Origin: Desulfuromusa sp.
GTDB lineage: Bacteria; Desulfobacterota; Desulfuromonadia; Desulfuromonadales; Geopsychrobacteraceae
Length of the DNA stretch: 14,706 bases
Direction of reading: 5' to 3'
Assembly (NCBI GenBank): GCA_029934755.1
Contig: JAOZLQ010000039.1
Coordinates: 1 to 14,706, forward strand
The stretch's first letter is position 1. Each line of letters starts with the position of its first letter. The notes under the pieces are model-generated. The model worked only from the letters and a program-made list of their open reading frames with translations. It made no database searches and had not been told where the DNA came from. The position numbers and the translations under genes are program-made. Positions 8,348-14,192 of this stretch are shown here, in pieces.

Positions 8348-9898
8348 ATGCAAACAAATGAAAATTTCCTTTCCATACAACATCTGATTGAAAAAGAGCT
8401 GAACCTCCCCTCTCCCCCGGCTATTGCAGTAAAAATATTGAACGCCGTGCAAAAGGACGATGGTGCACTAGCTGAGCTGGGTACAATTATTTCGGTAGAT
8501 CCTGTTTTAACAGCAAAAATGTTGCGGGCTGCTAATTCTCCTCTTTTTTCTCGCAACGGCGAAATTACCGATATCAACCGAGCCATTTCCATCCTCGGCA
8601 CTAACACCATAAAAAATATTGCCCTCTCTTTCGTGATTGCAACCGAACTCAGTAATAATGAAGATAGTAGTATTAATATTGATCATTACTGGCGGCGTTC
8701 AATCACAGCGGCTGTTGCAGCAGAGCTACTAACAAAAACAATGCAACTCGAATATGACGATATTTTTGTCACAGCACTCCTTCAGGATATCGGCATGCTA
8801 GTCATCAGTATGACCAAAGGAGACGCATACAGGGACATGTTGAAAGAGGCTCAAGTATCTCATCTAAGTCTACTCGAGCTAGAAAAGAATCAATACGGTT
8901 TTGACCACCAACAGGTTGGCTATGCCTTGTTGATGAACTGGCAGTTACCTAACTCGATTACCGAACCAATTTTGTATCATCATCTTTCAAAAAACACTCC
9001 AGATACTTGCTATAAATCTGCAGAGGTTCTCTATTTGGCCGATCAACTATCAGCGATTTACAACGAACCAGAAACCGCTGAAAAAGCGCGTAATATTCAA
9101 CAAACGCTGATTGAAAAATTCGATATTAATAAAACTCTAGCTCTTGAATTAATTGATGATGTTGCCACCACTAGCACTAAAATGATCACAACATTTGAGC
9201 TAGACCCTGGTGAAATAAGACCTTACTCGTTGTTACTCCAGGAAGCTAATGCTGAACTTGGAAAGCTGAATCTAAGCAACGAACAGATAATTCTTGAGAT
9301 GAAGGAAGCAAAAGAAAAGGCAGAAAGGGTCACTCATGAACTACGAGACGCCAATACTCGCCTTAAAGAACTGGTCTACCGAGATGGACTGACTGGTCTC
9401 TATAATCATCGTTATTTTCAGGAATCAATCGGTCAGGAAATTGCTCGGGCCAGCCGCTATCATTCATCCGTGTCATTAATTATGTTTGATATTGATTTTT
9501 TCAAAAAAGTCAATGATACCCACGGTCATCCTGCCGGGGATCTAGTCCTCATGAATATAGCCAGAGCCGTTACAAGCGCAGTTCGACCCTGTGATATTAT
9601 CGCCCGTTATGGGGGAGAAGAGTTTGCTGTGATTCTGCCAGAGACCAGCGCATCAGGGGTCAAAGTTTTTGCGGCCCGTCTCAGACGTTGTGTTGAAGGG
9701 ATAGCAACTCTTGTGGATGGACAGCTTATCTACGTCACCGTCAGTGCTGGGGCAACAACCTTCAGTAAAGATGGTGTTCAAGTAACAAAAGATGTCTTAA
9801 TTGATACCGCTGACCGTGCGCTCTATATATCAAAACAAAACGGTCGCAACCAAGTAACGGTTCTTGAGCCAAAACTAGCTATCAACGAATATGATTGA
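8348..9898 (+). CDS. HDOD-GGDEF diguanylate cyclase, second of a tandem pair
   Basis: A 516-residue paralogue of the preceding protein with the same layout: HDOD about 18-220, helical linker about 295-343, GGDEF about 344-505. The cyclase half is strongly conserved between copies; over the 41 residues around the GGEEF motif I count five differences. GGEEF (422-426) and the RxxD inhibitory site (RPCD, 413-416) are intact, so cyclic di-GMP synthesis is expected. In the HDOD half the HD pair of the first copy reads QD here (TALLQDIGML, 146-147), and the surrounding loop has also diverged. A GGAA about seven bases before the ATG is the only candidate ribosome-binding site. With a 21-base gap after the first copy, the two are almost certainly cotranscribed, implying two cyclases answering different inputs or forming a heterodimer (inference). 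Confidence 0.92.
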   Translation: MQTNENFLSIQHLIEKELNLPSPPAIAVKILNAVQKDDGALAELGTIISVDPVLTAKMLRAANSPLFSRNGEITDINRAISILGTNTIKNIALSFVIATELSNNEDSSINIDHYWRRSITAAVAAELLTKTMQLEYDDIFVTALLQDIGMLVISMTKGDAYRDMLKEAQVSHLSLLELEKNQYGFDHQQVGYALLMNWQLPNSITEPILYHHLSKNTPDTCYKSAEVLYLADQLSAIYNEPETAEKARNIQQTLIEKFDINKTLALELIDDVATTSTKMITTFELDPGEIRPYSLLLQEANAELGKLNLSNEQIILEMKEAKEKAERVTHELRDANTRLKELVYRDGLTGLYNHRYFQESIGQEIARASRYHSSVSLIMFDIDFFKKVNDTHGHPAGDLVLMNIARAVTSAVRPCDIIARYGGEEFAVILPETSASGVKVFAARLRRCVEGIATLVDGQLIYVTVSAGATTFSKDGVQVTKDVLIDTADRALYISKQNGRNQVTVLEPKLAINEYD

Positions 9899-9992
9899 TG
9901 GCTAGAAAGCCCATCTTCCCCCGGCAATAACTGGATACTTTGAGATCGGCATGTTATTTTATTGAGCCATCTTGATAGATGGGGATGTTTAC

Positions 9993-10000
9993 GGGGAGGA
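9993..10000 (+). promoter_or_regulatory. Ribosome-binding site that decides the permease start
   Basis: GGGGAGGA is the strongest Shine-Dalgarno sequence in the 115-base gap before the permease gene. It precedes the ATG at 10014 by 13 bases, somewhat longer than usual. An in-frame TTG at 9972 lies upstream of this site, so using it would place the ribosome-binding site inside the gene; the ATG is therefore preferred. Confidence 0.6.
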
Positions 10001-10013
10001 ATATTCATTTTCT

Positions 10014-11147
10014 ATGTCGATCGACACGACCGAAAAGTATCAACTCATAAAAACAGAAGATGGTCTATGCCTGCAGCTATCTGGGGACTGGCGATTCCAA
10101 AGTGGCATTCCGGATATAGATATCCTCCTTAAACATCTTATAAACACACAACCAGTGAATCTTTCCTTTGATTGCCATAGACTGGAAAACTGGGATAGCG
10201 GTCTGATGACCTTCCTGGTTAATCTTCTCAAAAGTTGCAAGCAGAATAATATTTCAGTCCTGCAAAAAACCTTACCAGCAGGAATACATAAACTACTGCA
10301 ATTATCTTTCGCCGTTCCTGAGCGTAAAGGGGCTCGACGGGCTATTTTAGGTCAACCCGTTCTAGCTAAAATTGGTAATGTTACCATTGAGATGCACCGT
10401 AACTGGAGCGATCTACTGGCATTTGTCGGAGAAATCTTCTTCGGCTTTTTGAATTTTCTGCGTGGTCGAGCACGTTTTCGCTACTCAGATCTATTTTTTC
10501 AAATTGAAGCGGCTGGACCCTCCGCTCTACTTATAATTACCCTGATCAGCGTTCTCATTGGAATGATCCTTGCCTTTGTTGGTGCGGTACAATTACGCCT
10601 GTTTGGTGCTGAAATTTTCATTGCCAATCTGGTTGGTCTGGGTATGGCACGCGAGATGGGTGCTATGATGACCGCTATTATCATGGCTGGTCGTACAGGC
10701 GCTGCATATGCGGCACAATTAGGCACAATGCAGGTCAATGAAGAAATTGATGCTTTAAAAACCATGGGTATATCCCCCATCGAATTTTTGGTTCTCCCAC
10801 GACTCATTGCCCTCTGCTTGACCATGCCATTGCTCTGCATTTATGCTGACTTCATGGGAATTATTGGCGGAGCCATTGTCAGTGCAACTATGATGGATAT
10901 TTCATTTTTCCAGTATTTTCAACAAATTCAGGACTTTGTCCCTTTGAAACATTTTGGAGTCGGAATTTTTAAAGCAGGTGTATTCGGTGTCCTGGTCGCA
11001 ACTGCCGGTTGCTTCCGTGGCTTGCAATGCGGTCGGAGTGCCTCTTCCGTTGGCTTTGCCGCAACCAGTGCGGTTGTAACATCGATTGTTCTGATTATCG
11101 TAGCAGACGCTATAATCACTGTCATTTGCCAGATAATAGGAATCTAA
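10014..11147 (+). CDS. mlaE: MlaE-type lipid ABC transporter permease with fused N-terminal STAS domain
   Basis: A 377-residue inner-membrane protein. Residues about 10-100 form a STAS-like domain (LCLQLSGDWRF, VNLSFDCHRLENWDSGLMTFLVNLL), the job done by the separate MlaB protein in E. coli. The MlaE permease follows (about 130-377) with several hydrophobic segments. Family signatures include FFQIEAAGPSALLIITLISVLIG, ANLVGLGMAREMGAMMTAIIMAGRTGAA and EEIDALKTMGISPIEFLVLPR, the last probably forming the cytoplasmic coupling helix for the ATPase. With MlaF it would move phospholipids between the inner membrane and the MCE protein. It is the first gene of a tight four-gene operon; the ATPase gene starts two bases after its stop. 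The start was moved to the ATG at 10014 because of the strong upstream ribosome-binding site. Confidence 0.92.
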   Translation: MSIDTTEKYQLIKTEDGLCLQLSGDWRFQSGIPDIDILLKHLINTQPVNLSFDCHRLENWDSGLMTFLVNLLKSCKQNNISVLQKTLPAGIHKLLQLSFAVPERKGARRAILGQPVLAKIGNVTIEMHRNWSDLLAFVGEIFFGFLNFLRGRARFRYSDLFFQIEAAGPSALLIITLISVLIGMILAFVGAVQLRLFGAEIFIANLVGLGMAREMGAMMTAIIMAGRTGAAYAAQLGTMQVNEEIDALKTMGISPIEFLVLPRLIALCLTMPLLCIYADFMGIIGGAIVSATMMDISFFQYFQQIQDFVPLKHFGVGIFKAGVFGVLVATAGCFRGLQCGRSASSVGFAATSAVVTSIVLIIVADAIITVICQIIGI

Positions 11148-11149
11148 AG

Positions 11150-11899
11150 ATGGCAGAAATCCCTCATTTCGATATCCGCAACCTGACCATAGCTTATGGT
11201 GATGTCATCATTCAGGAAAAACTCGATTTTACCATCAATCGTGGTGAAGTATTTGTCATCATGGGTGGCAGTGGCTGCGGAAAAAGTACTCTACTCAGGC
11301 ATCTAGTCGGTTTAATGGAACCGTCAATCGGAGATATTTTTGTTGATGGGGTCAATCTCTGGCAGTCCTCAAGTGAAGAACGGAATCAAATTATCAGTCG
11401 TAACGGAGTCCTCTATCAAGGTGGTGCCCTCTGGAGTTCCATGACTTTGGCTGAGAACATTGCCCTGCCACTAACCGAATATACCGATTTAAAACAAAAA
11501 CAAATCGCTGATGTGATTGCATATAAGCTGTCATTGGTTGGACTGGCCGGTTTTGAAGATTATTACCCTTCAGAAATTAGCGGTGGAATGCGTAAACGAG
11601 CAGGATTAGCACGAGCAATGGCACTTGACCCGGATATTCTGTTTTTTGATGAACCTTCTGCAGGTCTTGACCCAGTCAGCTCACGTTTACTCGACGATCT
11701 CATTCTTGAATTGCGCGATAGCCTCGGCGCTACGGTTGTAGTTGTCAGTCACGAACTTGCCAGTATTTTTACTGTCGGGGATAATTCAATTTTTCTCGAC
11801 CCGAACGAAAAAACCATTATCGCCACCGGATCACCCAAAAAACTTCTAGAAACTTCGGATGATCCACGTGTGATACAATTTCTAACCAGAACAACTTGA
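11150..11899 (+). CDS. mlaF: MlaF-type lipid ABC transporter ATPase
   Basis: A 249-residue ATPase with all ABC motifs: Walker A GGSGCGKST (39-47), Q-loop (LYQGGAL, Q90), signature SGGMRKRAGLARA (144-156), Walker B ILFFDEP with catalytic E168, D-loop SAGLDP and switch H201 (VVVSHE). The MR in place of the usual QQ after SGG is the version seen in MlaF/Mkl proteins that power MCE transporters. It should couple ATP hydrolysis to lipid movement through the MlaE-like permease. The usual family length and N-terminus (FDIRNLTIAYGDVIIQ) fit the ATG at 11150, which has AGGA about eight bases upstream. The open frame extends back into the permease gene to 11009, but that part is out-of-frame permease coding and not a real extension. 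Confidence 0.95.
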   Translation: MAEIPHFDIRNLTIAYGDVIIQEKLDFTINRGEVFVIMGGSGCGKSTLLRHLVGLMEPSIGDIFVDGVNLWQSSSEERNQIISRNGVLYQGGALWSSMTLAENIALPLTEYTDLKQKQIADVIAYKLSLVGLAGFEDYYPSEISGGMRKRAGLARAMALDPDILFFDEPSAGLDPVSSRLLDDLILELRDSLGATVVVVSHELASIFTVGDNSIFLDPNEKTIIATGSPKKLLETSDDPRVIQFLTRTT

Positions 11900-11931
11900 A
11901 ACACTAAACATTTCGTACCCAAGAGGCACTT

Positions 11932-12999
11932 ATGTACAGACGTAAAAGAATCGACCCAAGGGTCATCGGCAGTTTTGTAGTCGGTGCGGTTATCCTGAGC
12001 GTAGCAGGTTTGCTATTTTTTGGCCCAGGCGGTTTTTTGACTGAAACAAGGAGCTATGTTATCTACTTTGACAGTTCTGTTAAGGGACTCAATGTCGGGT
12101 CACCAGTCCGTTTTCGCGGGGTTAAAATTGGTCAGGTTAAGGAAATAAACGTCCAGGTACGACTTCAGGATTTTAAATTTCTTATTCCTGTTGTCATTGA
12201 GATTGAGCCATCCCGAATCAAGGCTGAAGGTAGCAAACAAAGCATCCTTGACACATTAAAAACAAGTCTAATGAGTGATGATCTTATGTTGCCCCTGATA
12301 CCCAAGGGTTTACGTGTACAAATGCAGTTGGATAGTCTGGTCACGGGACAACTATACATCAATCTCGATATGCTTCCGGATACTCCGCTGGTACTTACTG
12401 GATACGAGTACGAATATCCAGAATTACCCGCCATCACATCTAGCCTTGAAGAATTAACCAAAACCTTTGAAGACATTCCACTCAAAGAACTTGCCGACAA
12501 ATTAATCAGTTCTACCGAAGGGTTTGAAAAGCTTATTAACTCTCCCAGTCTCCATAATGCATTATCTAAATTTGACGACACAATCGAACAATTAAACGAT
12601 CTGTTGAAAAATATGAATGAGCAACTGCTCCCCATTGCAGACACACTCAAACAATCAATGTTACAAAGCCAGGTAGCCATCAATAATGTTGATCGAAAGA
12701 TTGACCAAACACTACAAAGTGCACAAAAAGCAATTATTCATATGGATAATAAAGTTGATCCACTTGCTGAGCAATTCAGCCAAGCAGCACAAGCGCTCAA
12801 TGATGCCTCGATCAAAACGGCTGACGCTATGCAACAAATTAAAGGACTCGCAGCAAATGATTCCCAAATTATGGGACAACTGAGCTTGACCCTACAAGAA
12901 GTGAGTCGAACAGCGCGTACTGTACGCCATATAACAGCAGAACTTGAACATGATCCGCAAATGTTTTTACGTGGCAGGGTTAATGGAGGAACAAAATAA
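11932..12999 (+). CDS. mlaD: MCE-domain lipid transport protein (MlaD/PqiB-like) with long helical tail
   Basis: A 355-residue protein anchored by one N-terminal membrane helix (about 11-31). One MCE domain follows at about 39-150, with the core SYVIYFDSSVKGLNVGSPVRFRGVKIGQV and GLRVQMQLDSLVTGQLYINLDM. Residues about 168-345 form a predicted long helical, partly coiled tail rich in Gln, Asn, Lys and Leu (SLEELTKTFEDIPLKELADKL; LKQSMLQSQVAINNVDRKID). The end, AELEHDPQMFLRGR, resembles the close of PqiB-type and related MCE proteins. E. coli MlaD is about half this length and lacks the extended tail. MCE proteins form hexameric rings in the periplasm, so the tail could make a tube or needle reaching toward the outer membrane (inference). 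AGAGG lies five bases before the ATG. The lipoprotein gene overlaps its stop by one base. Confidence 0.9.
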   Translation: MYRRKRIDPRVIGSFVVGAVILSVAGLLFFGPGGFLTETRSYVIYFDSSVKGLNVGSPVRFRGVKIGQVKEINVQVRLQDFKFLIPVVIEIEPSRIKAEGSKQSILDTLKTSLMSDDLMLPLIPKGLRVQMQLDSLVTGQLYINLDMLPDTPLVLTGYEYEYPELPAITSSLEELTKTFEDIPLKELADKLISSTEGFEKLINSPSLHNALSKFDDTIEQLNDLLKNMNEQLLPIADTLKQSMLQSQVAINNVDRKIDQTLQSAQKAIIHMDNKVDPLAEQFSQAAQALNDASIKTADAMQQIKGLAANDSQIMGQLSLTLQEVSRTARTVRHITAELEHDPQMFLRGRVNGGTK

Positions 13000-13568
13000 T
13001 GCGTTATATCCTTTCAATATTACTGTTGCTTTGTACTTCCTGTATTCAGATCGGAAGTCCTCCTCAACCGATACAACACTACCTGCTTGAAAGTTGGCAC
13101 AAAGCTCCAATAGTTTTTCCAGGTAACACATTAAATATTGATATCCAACTTATTAATTTTCCAGACTATCTTGATCGATCACAGATTGTCACCCGCAACA
13201 ATAATCATAGTATTTGTTTTTCTGATTCCGAACATTGGGCAGAACCGCTACAAGACAATCTGACAAGGGTCATCCGTGAGAATTTAACCCTGATACTACC
13301 TGGTGCTCGTATCTCAGTTAGCCCGTGGGAAAATGCAAGTGCTGATGGAATTAAATTAAAACTGATGGTAAATAATTTTTTTGGGAAACTCAGTGATCAG
13401 ACACAAATAGATATTCGTTGGACCATCAATAATAATGATCAAATCATTCAAGGACATTTTATTGATCGACAACCAATTGACAACAGCTACGAAAACCTGG
13501 TTACTAAACTAAATAATGGGATAAATCGCCTCAGCTTGGAGTTGGCAAAAAAACTTGCGGGTCAATAA
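12999..13568 (+). CDS. PqiC-like ABC transport auxiliary lipoprotein
   Basis: A 189-residue predicted outer-membrane lipoprotein. The hydrophobic signal MRYILSILLLLCTSC ends in a lipobox with C15 as the modified cysteine. The -3 residue is Cys rather than the usual Leu, slightly atypical, and the +2 residue is Ile, so no inner-membrane retention signal is seen. PDYLDRSQIVTR (55-66) and WAEPL (80-84) followed by an N..RVIRENL helix are hallmarks of the PqiC/DUF330 family, which partners MCE proteins such as PqiB at the outer membrane. It probably receives or docks the tip of the MCE assembly. Its ATG overlaps the MCE stop (TAATG), with GGAGGA eight bases upstream inside the preceding gene, implying translational coupling. 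A strong hairpin follows at once. Confidence 0.88.
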   Translation: MRYILSILLLLCTSCIQIGSPPQPIQHYLLESWHKAPIVFPGNTLNIDIQLINFPDYLDRSQIVTRNNNHSICFSDSEHWAEPLQDNLTRVIRENLTLILPGARISVSPWENASADGIKLKLMVNNFFGKLSDQTQIDIRWTINNNDQIIQGHFIDRQPIDNSYENLVTKLNNGINRLSLELAKKLAGQ

Positions 13569-13604
13569 TTCAGAAGGGAGAAAAAAATGCATCCCTTCTG
13601 AATT
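13567..13604. terminator. Probable terminator hairpin at the end of the lipid transport operon
   Basis: A perfect 13-bp inverted repeat (AATTCAGAAGGGA / TCCCTTCTGAATT) with a 12-base A-rich loop begins within the lipoprotein stop codon. No U tract follows on the plus strand, so an intrinsic terminator is likely but not textbook. The right arm abuts the truncated phosphohexomutase fragment on the opposite strand. Confidence 0.6.
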
Positions 13605-13607
13605 CTG

Positions 13608-13721
13608 TAAATGATCAGCAATCGCCTGTCCTACCACCTGTACGTTATCCAAGGTAAAATCTTCACAGAAAATCCCACGCCACCCTGAGGTATCAAATTT
13701 GACATGTGACAGGTAACCCAC
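13608..13721 (-). pseudogene. Phosphoglucomutase/phosphomannomutase, 5' remnant only
   Basis: The minus strand encodes SHVKFDTSGWRGIFCEDFTL then DNVQVVGQAIADHL. This closely matches the conserved N-terminus of the alpha-D-phosphohexomutase family (consensus IKFGTSGWR..I..DFT..NV..V.QAIA..L). Recognisable homology stops after about 35 residues, exactly where the hairpin behind the lipoprotein gene begins. The open frame runs on to 13509 but there it reads the antisense of the lipoprotein gene. The phosphoserine loop, metal-binding and sugar-binding domains, over 400 residues, are absent. The expected start codon position reads CTG (13710-13712), with only a GTG at 13721 upstream, and the usual FGT is FDT, both consistent with decay. 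It lies 48 bases downstream of the cysteine-cluster gene on the same strand, so the two may once have been cotranscribed. The alternative, a chance resemblance, seems unlikely given the uninterrupted match. Confidence 0.7.
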
Positions 13722-13769
13722 CCTATTTAAAAAAATATTACACCCTTAATAATAGCATGGGATCATCTA

Positions 13770-14060
13770 TTAACGTGGCAATTTGGGTGAAGTACGATTA
13801 TTCAGCTTCTTTACGTAAGGACAATCTTCAGGAAGAATTCCGGACATTACCAGTGCTGGGGTTAAGCGGACACATTCAGGATGTAACTCTGAACGTTGGT
13901 TATATATCCGACAAAGGTTCGTCTTTGTATCCAGATATTGGCAAGGAGTGTCAGTATAAAAAATCTTACCGCGATAATCATATTTTTCATAACAACAACG
14001 ACCACATCGCTCACAAATTTCTTCCCACTCTTTTGACTTTTCAATTTTACTATTTTCCAT
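13770..14060 (-). CDS. Small YkgJ/UPF0153-type cysteine-cluster protein
   Basis: A 96-residue protein with eight cysteines. CERCGRCC (C16, C19, C22, C23) is followed by IFYTDTPCQYLDTKTNLCRIYNQR (C40, C50), HPECVRLTP (C63) and LPEDCPYV (C80). This spacing is the hallmark of the YkgJ family annotated as a putative zinc- or iron-chelating cysteine cluster (YcgN relatives). The TPC.YLD......CR.Y pattern is especially characteristic. It is expected to be cytoplasmic and to bind a metal or an iron-sulphur cluster; the physiological role is not established. AGGG lies about eight bases upstream of the ATG. It diverges from the MFS transporter gene across 132 bases. On its own strand it is followed by the truncated phosphohexomutase fragment. 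Confidence 0.85.
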   Translation of the reverse strand: MENSKIEKSKEWEEICERCGRCCYEKYDYRGKIFYTDTPCQYLDTKTNLCRIYNQRSELHPECVRLTPALVMSGILPEDCPYVKKLNNRTSPKLPR

Positions 14061-14128
14061 TCACATACCCTGTAGCATCTACTAACTTTATTTTTATTTG
14101 CACTCCATATAGCAACAAAATATGAAAA

Positions 14129-14157
14129 TTGACAATATCTAAAAATACACATATTTT
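14129..14157 (+). promoter_or_regulatory. Strong sigma-70 promoter for the MFS transporter gene
   Basis: A perfect -35 element TTGACA (14129-14134), 17-base spacing and TATTTT (14152-14157) lie just upstream of the transporter gene. Transcription would begin near 14164, inside the palindrome described next, giving a leader of about 29 bases. Confidence 0.68.
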
Positions 14158-14182
14158 GATTAAATCTGAGCAGATTTAATCA
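14157..14182. promoter_or_regulatory. Palindromic operator-like site overlapping the transcription start
   Basis: TGATTAAATCT and AGATTTAATCA form a perfect 11-bp inverted repeat around a 4-base centre (GAGC). The site starts at the end of the -10 element, covers the likely start of transcription and ends on the first base of the AGGAG ribosome-binding site (14182-14186). This placement fits a repressor operator. A hairpin in the mRNA leader that hides the ribosome-binding site is a second possibility. Confidence 0.6.
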
Positions 14183-14192
14183 GGAGAAAAAC

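Noticed and set aside
9897..9915. Terminator after the second HDOD-GGDEF gene (GATGGCT-AGAA-AGCCCATC)
   Set aside because: The stem is short with a bulged C and is followed by TTCCCCC, not a U tract. It cannot be relied on to separate the cyclase pair from the lipid transport operon.
9967..9982. Small hairpin CCATC-TTGATA-GATGG before the permease ribosome-binding site
   Set aside because: Only five base pairs; too weak to call a regulatory element without conservation.
9972..10013. TTG start at 9972 for the permease
   Set aside because: It has no ribosome-binding site of its own, and the strong GGGGAGGA lies downstream of it, pointing to the ATG at 10014.
11009..11149. Upstream extension of the MlaF open frame to 11009
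   Set aside because: The extra residues read the permease gene out of frame, are rich in Cys/Arg and unlike any ABC ATPase N-terminus. The ATG at 11150 with AGGA upstream fits the family.
13509..13607. Left part of the minus-strand open frame 13509-13721 as a real gene
   Set aside because: Beyond the phosphohexomutase-like residues it reads through the hairpin and then the antisense of the lipoprotein gene, with no recognisable homology.
13706..14125. 139-codon plus-strand open frame
   Set aside because: It is antisense to the cysteine-cluster gene, has no ribosome-binding site and its translation looks random.
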